Positions 32,351 through 44,619 of a stretch of 64,000 nucleotides of DNA are shown one piece after another. Under the pieces are notes generated by a model. That model did no database searches. It was not told the DNA's origin and saw only the letters and a program-made list of their open reading frames with translations. Origin of the DNA: Prionace glauca (lineage: Eukaryota > Chordata > Chondrichthyes > Carcharhiniformes > Carcharhinidae); the NCBI GenBank assembly GCA_037974335.1, contig CM075756.1, forward strand, positions 8,928,638-8,992,637, given 5' to 3'. A program made the translations under genes and the position numbers. Each line of letters begins with the position of its first letter. Within the stretch, counting starts at the first letter, position 1.

Positions 32351-32729
32351 TGGTGATGCTATATAAATTCAGATTGTTGTTGTGACTCAGAATAGTTGTA
32401 GAAAGTTGGAATTTGGGGCCTTGCCTTTCAGCGGAGAAGGTACAGAAACAGCAAACACAACCTATAATTTGATCATTTTCAGGGCGTTCCCTTTCCTTGG
32501 CCAACGTCACCATGCCGGTGCCGAAAGAGAAGTTACGAGGCAGCTCGGACATTTGATTCAAATCGGCTTCATTCATTCCTTCCCAAAGTTCCAATCTCTC
32601 CAGGTTTTCAACCTCCAATGAGAATGGACGCTGAGCCCACTGCATTAGGGGGTCTCTGGAATTTCTCCTTCGTTCATAGTGAGGAACAAAGCAAAATGGA
32701 CGATAGGGGGCGAGTCAGATGGCGCGCGT

Positions 32730-33260
32730 GTGGTAGAGAGAAAGAGTAAAATACAGAGAGCAAGAAAAACAAAAGGACCGTGACAGAGAGAGGAATAGAC
32801 TGATAACAAACAGAGAGAAAGTGAGAACAACAGATCGAGAGACAGACAGACCGGTAGAGACATAGATAGAGAGAGCGAGAGATAGAGAGAGAGGCAGAGA
32901 GAGAAACATACAGAGAGAGAGAGAGAGAGAGAGCAAATGGAAAGGCGCATAGATAGGAAAAGTGAGCGGGAAAGAAAAAGAATGGCTGATGGAAATAGAT
33001 TGAGAAATAAAGAGACAAACATAGAGAAATAGAACTAGAAGGAAAATTAATGAGAACAAAAAGTGTTGGAAACCAGAGAGGTAGAATTGGGGGACAAAGG
33101 GATAGAAAGAATGTGGAGGAAAGAAGCGAGCGAGAGAGGAAACAAGTTTGAAAACAAAACCAGAGAGAAAGACAGGGTGATGGTGGGGCGTAAGAGGTTG
33201 AGAGGGGTTGGGGGCGGGGCTGGGGTGTGGGGGTCGTGGGTAGCGGGTTGGGGATTGAAG
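32730..33260. repeat. GA-rich low-complexity tract
   Basis: Interrupted gaga/agac purine repeats over about 500 bp. The long minus-strand open frames rich in Ser, Leu and Phe here are composition artefacts. Bases 32351-32729 and 33261-33951 hold no recognised gene, apart from an 18-base poly-C run at 33874-33891. Confidence 0.7.
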
Positions 33261-33951
33261 AAACAGGAAGAGGCAGAGAGTTGAATTGATGAACTGTACT
33301 CGATTTTTTGATTCACATGTTTTCCTGGATCTTAAATGGTGGCTTTGACAACAGTCTACAACCTTATCCTCTCCTGTTCTGTCTCCGCAATCTCCATATA
33401 GTTCCTGCTTTCAAATCTGTATCTAAAAGATCGGGAGAAAGTTCTTATTGAATCTCCTTCCTCCATCCTTTCAGGCAGCTCCTTCAGCTGGCTCCGTCAA
33501 AACTATTTCTTCTCATTGCCCCTGTTCTATTTTAAACAAATCAACCCAAACTAGTTTTCACTTGTTACGAATGCTACAATGGCTAAAAAGTTCCATCGCT
33601 GAATCATACCATTCAATAATTTCCCTTTTGTTGTTGTTTCCATTTTGGTCTTCCAAAGCTTGGTGACTTCTTTTAATTGAGCTGGGGTCGGAGAATCAGC
33701 AACACAATATTTTCCACATCAAGTGATGGAAACATATGAGAACTCAACTGCAGGCAATCGAGCCAAGACTGTGGCATTAACATATTGGTATTCTCTTTTG
33801 GCTCTAAACAGACTTTCAACGTGAACAAATGTGCATAGGATTGACAAATCCCAACAAAACAGAATCGACCTATCCCCCCCCCCCCCCCCCCATGGCATTT
33901 ACGGGTATGACTGTGACCGAATCCACGACAAAGAACAAAAATAAGAAAAAG

Positions 33952-34281
33952 TCATAGAACCTACCGTACAGAAAGAGGCCCTTTGGCCCATCGAGTCTGC
34001 ACCAAACACAATCCCACCCAGGCCCACCCCCATATATTATACCCACTGAATCCCTCTAACCTACGCATCCCTGGACACTAAGGGGCAATTTTAGCCTGGC
34101 CAATCAACCTAACCCGCACATCTTTGGACTGTGGAAGGAAACCAGAGTACCTGGGGGAAACCCGCGCAGACACGAGGAGAATGCGCAAACTGCACACAGA
34201 CAGTGACTCGAGTCGGGAATTGAACCCAGAACCCTGAAGCTGTGAAGCAGCAGTGCTAAACATTGTGCTGCCGTGCTGCCC
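33952..34281 (-). mobile_element. HE1-type SINE, full-length-like
   Basis: Antisense tail 'ccctttggcccatcgagtct', body 'ctttggactgtggaaggaaa' and a head ending 'attgtgctgccgtgctgccc'. Confidence 0.87.
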
Positions 34282-35020
34282 CACCTTCTCCAGGTTGCAC
34301 ATCAGTTGGAGGAAACATTGAGGGGCGACAAGGCCACAAAATGTAACCTGGGTGGGGAATTTCAATGTTGATCACCATGAGTGGATTGATATCACCACTC
34401 CTTGGTAGCTGGTCGAGTTCTAAAAATCGCAGCTGCTGGACCGGGTCTGCGGCAGCTGCTGAGGGGACTAACAAGAGAGAGAAAAGCTTCTGTTCTTGTC
34501 TTGCCGTAGATCCATCTGTCCATGGCAATATTGGCACAATTGACCACTGCACAGCCCTCATGGAGGCGAAGATCGGTCTTCCCTTTGAGGATACTCTCCA
34601 GAATGTTGCGTGGCAGCATCATTGTGCTGAATGGGATAGATTGGAACAAATCAAGCAACTCAGAAAGGGCATCAATGAGCCATCAACAATAACTGAATTG
34701 TATACAACGACAATCTGTAAGCTCATGACCCAGCATACCTCGACTCTGTCATTATCATCAACACTTGTTCAAAGGCGAATTCATGGGGGCATTCCAAAAA
34801 TATCTCAAAATGATCTGTCAACCTGGAAGGTTGGAACACTTGCATGCCAAGCACCAACAACAGCATGTGATTGACCTAACTAAGTCTCCCCCAACCAACG
34901 AATCGAATCGAAGCTCTGTAGTCCAGTCGCATCCAATGGTGAATTGTTGTCTACAATTAAACAACTTAACGAAGGAGGAGGCTGTAGAAATATCGCCACC
35001 CTCAATGATTGGCGAGTTCA

Positions 35021-35320
35021 GTGGCGGCACGGTGGCACACTGGGTAGCAGTGCTACCTCTCAGGGCCAGGGACACGGGCTCGATTCTCGGCTTGGGTCAG
35101 TATCTGTGTGGAGACTGTACGTTCTCCCCGTGTCTGCGTGGGTTTCCTCCAGCTGCTCCTGTTTTCTCCCACAGTCCGAAAGATGTGCTAATGAGGTGCC
35201 TTGGCAATGCTAAATCCCCCCCTAGTGCATCCGGGCAGGAGTGCGGCGAAAAGGGGATTTTCACAGTAACTTCACTGCAATGTACTTACTACCTGTTATG
35301 CTAATAAATAAACTTTAAAC
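35021..35320 (+). mobile_element. HE1-type SINE, short-tail subfamily, inside LINE copy A
   Basis: Head 'ggcggcacggtggcacactg', body 'tgcgtgggtttcctccagct', then 'ggagtgcggcgaaaagggga' and a 'taataaataaactttaaa' end. Confidence 0.87.
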
Positions 35321-35934
35321 AATGCAAAAGACAAGGCATTTGGGACAACTTTCAGCTAGAAGGTTGATCCATCTTAGTCTGCTCCTTTGGTCCTCAACAT
35401 TATGTATGCCAGTCTAAAATCACGTGGAAACGGCTGCAAACATCGAATATTGCAATGGTTGTAAAGGTAGACAACGTTCCAGCAATAATACAGAAAATTG
35501 TGCGTCAGAATTAACGGCTCTCTGGTCCAAGCTGTTCCAATACAGTCACAGCACTGACATCTACCTGGCAATATAGAAAACTGCCCATGTATGTCCTGTC
35601 CACGAAAATCCAGAGAATTCCAAGCAGGCCAGTTGCCACTCATCTATCTACTCTCAGTCATCAGCAGGATGATGGAGTGTTGTCGGTAGTGTTGTCAAAG
35701 GGAACTTCAAGGGCCAGTCAACTCCGCATTACGTTCTTGATCAAAACGCGAACAGAAGTCCAGGAAGGTGACAGTGACTTCCATTGACACCACGGGAGCA
35801 TTTATCCGATTGTAGTATCAAGGAGCCCTGGCAAAACTGGAGTCAATGGGAACCAGGCCAAAACACTCCTCACTGCTTGGAGACATACGGAGCACAAAGC
35901 AAGATGGCTGTGGTTGCTGGAGGCCAATCGTCTT

Positions 35935-36272
35935 GGGGCGGCACGGTGGCACAGTGGTTAGCAATGCTGCTTCACAGCTCCAGGGACCTGGGTTCGATTC
36001 CCGGCTTGTGTCACTGCCTGTGTGGAGTTTGCACATTTTCCTCGTGTCTGCGCGGATTTCCTCCGTGTGCTCCGGTTTCCTCTCACAGTCCAAAAATGTG
36101 CGGGTTAGGTTGATTGGCCATGCTAAAATTGCCCTTAGTCTCCTGAGATGTATAGGTTAGAGGGATTCGTGGGTAAATATGTAGGGATATGGAGGTGGGG
36201 CCTGGGTGGGATTGTGATCGATGCAGACTCGATGGGCTGAATGGCCTGTTTCTGTACTGCAGGGATTCTAAG
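35935..36272 (+). mobile_element. HE1-type SINE, full length, inside LINE copy A
   Basis: Clean head 'ggggcggcacggtggcacag', B-box 'gggttcgattcccgg', body, and the tail 'gggctgaatggcctgtttct' to 'gcagggattct'. It is one of the least diverged copies here. Confidence 0.9.
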
Positions 36273-36628
36273 TTCATCTTTGCTGCCAGAGTTCCTTCGG
36301 CTTGTGTCCTACCCTCAACCATAATCAGCCGCTTGATAAATGACATTTCCGTCATAATAAAGTTACAAGTGGGGCTGTTAACTGATGATTTCACAATTTT
36401 CAGTTACTGGAACGGTCTCTACCTTCATGCAGCGAGAGTTAGATGATATCCAGGCTTGGGCTGATAAGTGGCAAGAACATTTGCACCACACAAAGTCCAG
36501 GCAATAACCATCTCCATCAAAAGAGAATCCACCAATTTCCCCTTGACTTCAATGGCATTACCATTGACGAATCCCCCTGACGCGTTAACATTGATATAGA
36601 GATGCTAGCGTTGGACTGCGGTAAACAT

Positions 36629-36688
36629 AGTAAGAAGTCTCACAACACCAGGTTAAAACTTTAACCTGGTGTTGTGAGACTTCTTACT
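36629..36688. repeat. Perfect palindrome, 29-bp arms
   Basis: The arm 'agtaagaagtctcacaacac' plus 'caggttaaa' is followed almost immediately by its exact inverse, ending 'gtgagacttcttact'. The two-base centre leaves practically no loop. The same terminal sequence forms the outer arms of the hairpin at 22427-22566. Confidence 0.9.
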
Positions 36689-37354
36689 GCGTTAACATTG
36701 ACCAGAAACTTAACTGGAAAACCAGAAAAAAATTGTATGATTACAAGTGAGAGTCAGAAGCTGGGATTCCAGCACCTGATTCCCTAAACCCTGTCCCCTA
36801 TCTACAAGGTGTAAATCAGAAGTACGATGGGTAATCTCCAACTGCATGAATGAGCACACCTCCAACAAAACAGAATAATCTCCACACCATCCAGGAGAAC
36901 TCTTGATTAGCACAGGATCCACCCTTCAACATTTACTCCTTCCACTATTCAGCCACTGTGGCAGCAGTGTGTGTAGTCACAGTGCGCACAATCCACAAAA
37001 TGCACTGCAGCAAGTCACCGAGTCTCCTCCTGCGGCATCTTCCAAACCCCTGAATTGTACCGCCTAGAAGGGCAAGGAGAGCAAATACGTGGGGGTCTGC
37101 AAGTACCGCTGGACACCATCCTGAATAGAAAATACATCGCCTTTACTTCACTGTCAATGGGTAAAAATTCTGGATCTCCATTACTAACACGACCTAGGCT
37201 GTACAGGTTCAAGAAAACAGCTCGTCACTACATTCTCAATGGTAGGTAGGGATAGGCAATAAATTCTGGCCTAGCCAATGACCTATTTCTGCAATATAAT
37301 TTTAAAACGTCAGATCCTGCATGTGACCAAACGAGTGCAGTTTAAACAACAATC

Positions 37355-37720
37355 AATAAACTCGACACCATTCAAGACAAATCAACTACCTTGATCGCCA
37401 GGACATCCCCTTAATGATTCATTCCTTCCACCACTGATTCACAGTGGAAGCAGCGTGCGCCATCTACATTAAGGACGATATGCCAAGGCATCTAGGATAA
37501 CAGCCCCCAAACCTATCATCTCCGTTACGTTGAATGAGATAGGTAACAGGTGTATGGGAACACCGCCAATGACAAATTCGCCTTAGATTCACCCACCAAC
37601 CGGATAAGGAACTCGCTGACCGTTTCTTTGCTGGGTCAGAAACCTGAAACTCACCCCCTCGCTGCACTATAAGTGCACTTACACCACATAAAATGCAATG
37701 GTTCAAGACTGTGCCAACCT
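37355..37720 (+). mobile_element. LINE 3' end, third copy of the copy A/B family
   Basis: 'ctcgacaccattcaagacaa', 'cttccaccactgattcacag' and a trailing 'aatgcaatggttcaagac' follow the 3' part of the same LINE. It lies between copies A and B. Confidence 0.5.
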
Positions 37721-37739
37721 AGTGAAGCTATAACACAGG

Positions 37740-40010
37740 ATAGTTAGCGTACCATGGAGTCTAAGTAGCACATACTAGAGAGAGGTTTGCAACTCCAAAA
37801 CCACGAGTTAGATCTAAGCACGGCAGTCTTGTTACAGCCAGCCGCGAATGGTGGTGGACATTTAAACATCTCACTAGAAGAGGAGGCTCTACGAATATAC
37901 CCATGATCAATGATGGGGGACCCCAGTACATGTGTGCAGAAGGTAAGGGTGAAGCATTTGAAACAATCTTCAGCCAGAAGTGCCGATTGGATGATCCATC
38001 TCGACCTCCTCCAGAGGTCCCCAGCATCACAGAATCTTCAGCCAATTCGGTTCACTTCACGTGATAGCGGGAAACGGCCCTGGACTCTGAAAAGTCTATG
38101 GGTCCTGACAACATTCCGGAAATAGTACTGAAGATTTGTGCTCCAGAACTAGTTACACTCCTATCCAAACTGTTCCATTACAACAACAACTCTGGCATTT
38201 ACATGACAATATGGAACAGTGCTCAGATATTCCCTATAGATAAGAAGCAGGATAAATCCAACCAAGCCAATTACCAAACTACTAGTCTACTCTCAGTCAT
38301 CAGGACATTGACGGAAGGGGTCAACAACATTGCTATCAAGTGGCATTTACACAACAAAAATCAGCTCACAGATGCTTAGGCTGACTTCCGCCAGGGTCAC
38401 TTATTTCCTGACCTCATTAAGGACTTGATTCAAACATGGGCAAAACCGTTGAATGACAGAGATAATGGGAGGATGACTTCCCTTAACATCAACGCAGCAT
38501 TTGACGGTGTATGGCTTCAAGGAGCCCTAGAAAAAGTGTAATCAATGCAAATCAAGTTTGGTGTCATAGGTGGCACAGAGAAGATAGTTGTGGTGGTTGT
38601 AGGTCAATCATCTCAGCTCCGGGAGGTCTCTGCAGGAGCTCCTCGAGGTGGAGATCTAGGCCCAGCCAACCTGATGCGGCATCAGGATCCTCCCGTCCAT
38701 CATCAGTTCAGAAGTGGGGATGTTGGCTGATGACTGCACAATGTTCAGCACCATTCTTGACTCCTCAGATACTAAAGCAGGCCGTGCCTAAAGTCAGAAA
38801 GAGTTGGGCAATATCTAAGCTTGGGCTGACAAGTCACAAGTAACATTCGCACTACACAAGTGCCAGATAATGATCTTCTGCAACAAGAGAGGATCTAACC
38901 ATCGCCCTTTGACTTTCAATAGCATTACCATTACACTTACTACCAATATCTAGAGCGTTACCATTGCCCAAACACTGAACTGCATTAGCCACATAAAATA
39001 GTGTGGCTGACAGATTTGGTCAAAGGCTAAAAATCTTGCAGCGAGTAACTCACCTCTTCCCCTCAAAAACTTGTCCACCAATTCGAAGGCACAAGTCACG
39101 AGTGTATGGTTTTTGTATATTTTATGCAATCCAATATTTTTTGCCGTATCTGAGGCCCTGCATCTATTGTGAGAACCATGTCGTTCCTCATTTTCACTCT
39201 GAATATAATTCCTACAATTTCTAGTAACTAATTTTAAGCCCCGCATCTACTATTTGTTTCCTACGATGTGGGGTTCCTTCATACTCTGCATGTTTTGTGG
39301 ATTTCCGGAAATTCTTGCTTTTCCAGATGGACCCCATATCCGCTATACATGTCCTGTGTTGAGGTAACGAACTGAAATGCTTTGTACAGGTGACAACTGG
39401 TAATAAATAAAGGTATCATTTGAATAAAGTCTTTACTAGCATGTTCATTGTTGAATTACGAGGGTGGGAAGTGGTTCCGGGAAGGGAAAGGCAGTATCTT
39501 GTTTGTTTGCATGTCTCTGTAGGGCACTTGCGTGGATGAGTGCAGATCCAAAAACACACAATGACCTTCACACCATCCTGGATAAAGTAGCCCGCTTGAC
39601 TGGTTACGCTTCCACAACATTCAATCCGTCCACCACTGACGAACTGTGGCAGCCATGTTCACCATCTACAAAACGCGCTGCAGGAGCTCACCAAGGCTTC
39701 TTAGTCAGAACCTTCCAAACCCACCGGCAATATCTTATCGAAGGTCAAAGGCAGCAGTTACATGAGAACAGCACTATCTGGAAGTTCCCTCCAGTTCACT
39801 CCCGTTCTGACTTGGAAATATGTCGCCTTTGCTTTACTGCCGTTGGGTCAAAACACCAGAATTTCCTTCTTAACAGCGATATGGGTGCACCTATATCTCG
39901 AGGACTTCAGCAGGTTAAGAAGGCAGTTTACCACCACCTTCTCAAGGACAATTACGAGTGAGTAATAAATACTGGCCTATCACCTCCCTACCACTTGTCA
40001 GGGTATGGAC
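37740..40010 (+). mobile_element. LINE copy B, interrupted by a 407-bp repeat
   Basis: RT-like phrases survive around 38090-38300 ('MGPDNIPEIVLKICAPELV', then 'QANYQTTSLLSVI'). The element runs to about 39105, is interrupted by an inserted repeat (39106-39513), and resumes at about 39526 ('cttgcgtggatgagtgcaga'), ending near 'gagtaataaatactggcct' (39960). It has many stops and no working protein. Confidence 0.65.
39106..39513 (+). repeat. 407-bp repeat, left copy (inserted in LINE B)
   Basis: It matches 40041-40447 in inverted orientation over its whole length, at roughly 90% by eye. Shared strings include 'ttccggaaattcttg', 'attcctacaatttctagtaa' and 'atgttcattgttgaattac'. LINE sequence continues on both sides, so this is an inserted unit. 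Confidence 0.75.
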
Positions 40011-40040
40011 AATGGACAATAAATGGCACCCTAACTGAAT

Positions 40041-40447
40041 CATGTAAACAGACAAGATATCTCATTTCTCTTCCCAGAACCTCTTCCCACCCTTGTAATT
40101 CAACAATGAACATGTTAATAAAGGCTTTATTCAAATGATACATTTATTTATTACTATTTTTCACCTGTACAAAGCATTTTAGTTCGTTAACACAGGACAT
40201 GCACAATGGTTATGGGTCTACCTGGAAAAACAAGAATTTCCGGAAATACACAAAACATGCAGAGTATAAAGGAACGCCACATCGTAGGAAACAAATAGTC
40301 GATACGTGGCTTAAAATTAGTTACTAGAAATTGTAGGAATTATATTCAGAGTGAAAATGGGGAACGACTTGGATCTCACAATAGATGAAAGGCCTCAGAT
40401 ACGGCAAAAAAAAAATACATTACATAAAATATACAAGAACCAAAGAA
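40041..40447 (-). repeat. 407-bp repeat, right copy (inverted)
   Basis: It is the inverted partner of 39106-39513, with about 527 bp between the two containing the 3' end of LINE B. It has no coding capacity and the family is unknown. It could be a non-autonomous element. Confidence 0.75.
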
Positions 40448-41389
40448 AGAAGTTTAAAAACGTGGAAGTACCTATCATGGTGGGATTAGAACTCACACCT
40501 GCACATTGTTAGCCCAGGATTATTAGAGTAATGTTTCTGCTATCTCAAACTTTAACCTACTTTCATACCCAAACCACACTCCTGAAACATCCAATGCATG
40601 TGGGCTCCTGCAGATGATGTGTTACACTCCGATTTGCTTGTCTTTAAACCGACACAACAGGTTGTTTTCTTCTTTGTTGCATATTTTGACCTATTTTTTT
40701 CAAAAAAATGGCAGTAATCTCACATCTTGGCTGCTTTCTGTCTCTGCACACCTGTACTATTTGATTGCTTCTCTGCATTTTGAGTTTTCTCCACTAGAGC
40801 GGTGAAACAAAACAGTGCAGATAGATTTGCAGATATTCAAGGGTTTGATCGAATTAATTCACTTGTGCAGTACCATTCTATGGATCTTTGCCAGTGCGAA
40901 TGATTTCTGTGTTAGGAGTATGTCAAAATATTTACATCAATTACAGAGAGGGAGGAAATATAACATCCAAAATACTTTCATTCCTGATTTTCAATTACTT
41001 CGGCTATAGAAGATTTAAGAGTGATGAAATCGAAGTATTAAAGATGATTGAACATTTTGATATGTTATATGGGGAGAAAACTCCTGTCTCTGGTAGGGAT
41101 TTACTCATAAAATTAGATGTTGGCCATCAGAAATGCTGTCAGTATGCACCCAGTATGAAGGTCAGTGATAGCAGAACCCAAGAAAAGTTGCAGTCCATGA
41201 GGCTATTTGACCCATCTTGTCAATGCCAGCCCGAGGACCCCCAACTGCCCTTTCAAATCATATCTTCCCATACTGCGCCCATTGCCCTGTAACTTACAGC
41301 ACTTATGATGCAAGAACAGGCACTTTTTAAATGAACAGTAATAGTCTCAAGCCTAGACAGTTAGGAGGATTTTGCACCCAGACCAAATG
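40448..41389. other. No recognised gene
   Basis: AT-rich DNA with one 134-residue open frame (40888-41292) lacking similarity that I recognise. The phrase 'ggctatttgacccatcttgt' near 41200 looks like an old SINE or LINE tail. I do not call a gene. Confidence 0.3.
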
Positions 41390-41780
41390 GTCGGGGTTAC
41401 ATGTAGTGTGACATGAATCCGAGATTCCGGTTGAGTCCGTCCTCATTCGTGCAGAACTTAGCTTTCAGTTTCTGCCTGGCAACAGTCACGTGGTGTTCGC
41501 TCACCTGTTGTCATAGCGTCTGCATGGTCTCGCCCATGTACCACACCTTGGGACATCCTTTCCTATAGCGTATGAGGTAGACAACTTTGACCGAGTCACA
41601 TGAGCATATATTGTGTACCTGGTGAGTCATGTTCTCACGTGTGATGGTGGTATCCATGTTGATTCTCCGGCATGCCGTGCAGAGGCTTCCATAGTAGGGT
41701 TGTGTGGTGTCCTGGTCGCTTTCCTCTTGAAGGCCGCGCATACACTGCAGCAATCCACATGATGTATTGGTCCCCTAACT
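41390..41780 (-). mobile_element. Penelope-like element fragment (GIY-YIG endonuclease part)
   Basis: The minus-strand frame has 'CSCDSVKVVYLIRYRKGCPK' followed by 'VWYMGET'. This is the 'vvYli...C...YvGeT' pattern of the GIY-YIG endonuclease that ends Penelope-like retroelements. Only the C-terminal part is visible, and the copy is a broken fossil. Confidence 0.55.
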
Positions 41781-42163
41781 GCCACAGGTTGAACAATCAG
41801 AGGAAGTAAGTCCCGCGCAACCGACAAGCACATCACAACTCTTGTTTCTTCTTGAACTTTCAAATGTTTGTCACAGATTCCTACGGCAATGAAGGGGCTA
41901 ATTAATCCCCTGTGTGCATGTCTTTCCCATTGGATAGAGCCATTCCATTAGCGTCACTCTCTCATCTCCTGCTGTGAACACATATTCCTGCAAATGTTTT
42001 TATTTAAGCAAATAACACACTCCCTTTTTAGAGATATTTTTAATCTACATTTCAGGAACGGTATCTATCACAGCTCACTATTCAACTTCCTTTCTGCCTG
42101 TCACCTCTGGCTATTTTCACAAAAACGATATGTCTGTCTGACTGCATGCCTATCTGTCTCTCC

Positions 42164-42310
<147 letters not shown>

Positions 42311-42439
42311 TGACTGTCTTGTTTGTCTGTCCGCCTGTCTTCCTATGCATCTATCTAAATATTTATCCACATGTCCCTAAAATTGCGCCCACCGCAAAAT
42401 GATGAGCGGGGAGCAGTAGAGATCCCATTTAATCCTAAT

Positions 42440-42535
42440 CACAAAATACTGTAGATGCTGGAAAACCGAATTTAAAAAAATAGAAAGAGTGCTTGAAAAA
42501 CTCAGCGGGTTTCGCAACATTTGTGAAGAGAGAAC
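42440..42535 (+). repeat. Interspersed repeat fragment
   Basis: 'tactgtagatgctggaaaac' and 'gaaaaactcagcgggtttcg' belong to the same family as 200-440 and 18150-18270. It is immediately followed by a SINE. Confidence 0.5.
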
Positions 42536-42541
42536 CAGATG

Positions 42542-42718
42542 CATAGAATCCCTACAGTGCAGAAAGGGGCCATTCGGCCCATTGAGTCTGCACTGACAAC
42601 AATCCCTCCCAGGCCCTATCCGTATAGCTCCACATATTTACCCCACTAATCCCACTAACCTGTACATTGTGGGATAATTTAGCATGGCCAATCAACCTAA
42701 CCCGCACATCTTTGGACC
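42542..42718 (-). mobile_element. HE1-type SINE, head half missing
   Basis: The antisense tail and body 'attcggcccattgagtctgc' to 'aacccgcacatctttggacc' then stop abruptly. Confidence 0.83.
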
Positions 42719-43147
42719 TAATTAGGTATTGTGCGAAGTCAAATATGATTCGTCTTTGGAACACTCGAGGATAATTCGTATTGCTCTTGAAATCTTTACT
42801 CTGTTTCTCTGTTAAATCGTGTTTGTTCATTTGAGCTATGTTAAAAAAAAGGAAGTGGAGACATGAAAAGTAGCTGGAAATAAAATGAGCTTGTTCGGAT
42901 GCAGGGAGAGACGGTGGTGTAGTGTTCATGCCATGGACAATTGGTGATTGGAAATAAATGATGGTCCTGCCAATGCCACCCACATCCCATGAAAGAATAA
43001 AGGACTGGCGAAACATAATGAATGTGGAGGTGGTGACGAATCCACCGGGAAATAGATTTAAGGGAGTATCTAACAAGGAAGGAGTAAATGGGGAACGAAA
43101 ACATGTGGGAATGAAAACAAAAAGGAAAAGTGATGTTCAAAGTTATC

Positions 43148-43483
43148 ATAAACCCTACAGTACAGAAGAAGGCCATTCGGCACATCGGGTCTGTGGTGAC
43201 AACAATCCTACTCAGGCCCTATCCATGTGACCCCACATATGTACCTGGCTACTCCCTGTAACCTAAGTATCCCAGCACACCAAAGTGCAATTTAGCATGG
43301 CCAATCAACCTAGCCCACATATCGTTGGTCTGTGGGAGGAAACCAGAGCATCCGGAGAAAACCCACGCAGACACGGGGAGAATGTGCACATTCCACACAG
43401 GCAATGAACCGAACTGGGAATTGAGCCCAGGTCCTTGGAGCGGTGAAGCAGCAGTGCTCACCACTGCGCCACCGTGCAGCCCT
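43148..43483 (-). mobile_element. HE1-type SINE, full-length-like
   Basis: 'aggccattcggcacatcggg' through 'gaaaacccacgcagacacgg' to 'actgcgccaccgtgcagccc'. The interval 42719-43147 is unrecognised. Confidence 0.87.
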
Positions 43484-43559
43484 TGTGCCACATTGCTACC
43501 CGATAAACCCTATCAACAATTTACTAAGTGAAGAATGATATATTGTTTCGACTAGTTGG

Positions 43560-43850
43560 TATGTCATTGAATATGGGTCACAGTTTTAAGATGCTCAGCA
43601 AGAGAGCTATACTGAGATGAGGAGAAACGTCTTTACTCAGAGAGTGCCTGGGATTTGGACTGGGGTGGAGGAGGATTCCACTGGAGGTTTCAAAAGAGAG
43701 CTGGATACATACTTGAAAGTGATGAATTTAAAGGGTTATGCAAGTAGGACTGGAGAATGGGCCCACTTGGATAGTTCTTTCGGGAGCCGGTGCAGTAACG
43801 ATGAGCCGAATGGCTTCCTTCCCTGCTGTAATACTCTACGAAAGGCAGTG
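43560..43850 (+). mobile_element. CR1-like LINE C-terminal and 3' tail fragment
   Basis: 'cgtctttactcagagagtgc' corresponds to the 'FFTQRV'-type phrase near the LINE ORF end. The tail 'gatgagccgaatggcttcct' follows. It is strongly diverged. Confidence 0.5.
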
Positions 43851-44619
43851 AAAGAAAAAGAAAGAATAACAAGAATGAAAGAAATAATAAAATGACTGAC
43901 AAATGGGAAGTAGGATTGCAGTGAAGAAACAATAAATATTGAAAGAATCAAAAAGGAAAATGTGGCCAATGAAAGACAAAAAGATGAATGAGAGAAGAAC
44001 TGAAGATAGGGAGAATAATTAAATGAAAATAAAATGCATGATCAGTTTTGCCCAGACTCTACATTTCTCTGCAAAGAGCTGGCAGGTGCAGGGGTTCAGA
44101 GGCAGTTTTTGTCATCAAGGAGAAACTGAGAGAAGATCTCAGCGAGCCGGCCTCCAAACTGACAGCGAGGACATCTGGCACATTCCGTTAAACCACAGAG
44201 TGGAAAGTGGCCCCATGACCTACTTCAGAAACTCTGAAATGCGCCTGTCAGCTTAAAGCTACACCACATTGTTTGAAAGCTCACATCCCACCGCTTCCGT
44301 TTGACTTTTTTCCGTGCAGCTGCTCAATGTTTTTCTCTACAGTTCGAGTCTTGTTTTGAGTCAGTATTTTCCAGAGATGTCTGAATGACTGACGAAGTAA
44401 CAATAGACATGAATTTTAATGTTAATTCACATTATCGCCTTGTGGTCAGCTTTTGCGCTCCTATAACTGCATTCTTTGACAAAGCTAAAATTATAGTTTT
44501 GCCATACTGCTAGATTACCTTGAAGTTTTGATCTGCCTTTGCACATTGATTGCTTCCATTGTTACTGCTGGCATTCTTGTAAGCTGTGTGTTTCTGAAGT
44601 AAACTATCGGAAGTCAGTT

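Larger units (their letters stand above)
34470..37290 (+). mobile_element. LINE copy A, with two SINEs and a palindrome inserted
   Basis: This is a degraded non-LTR retrotransposon of a family different from the CR1-like ones. Its line-up with copy B includes 'aggatgatggagtgttgtcg' (35664), 'aggcttgggctgataagtgg', 'tggcattaccattgac' (36551) and the 3' end 'gggataggcaataaattctg' (37249). SINEs at 35021-35320 and 35935-36272 and the palindrome at 36629-36688 interrupt it. The frames are heavily broken, and I cannot assign the clade. Confidence 0.6.

Noticed and set aside
32645-33059. Long minus-strand frames rich in Ser, Leu and Phe
   Set aside because: They are the reverse of a GA-rich low-complexity tract. 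The similar frames at 3752-4165 (plus strand, CT-rich tract) and 44709-45179 (minus strand) are also artefacts of repetitive composition.
40888-41292. 134-residue plus-strand frame
   Set aside because: No domain that I recognise, no promoter or splice context, and its end overlaps an old repeat tail.
44104-44112. AGTTTTTGT, like an inverted RSS nonamer
   Set aside because: No heptamer at 12 or 23 bp and no J-like frame after it.
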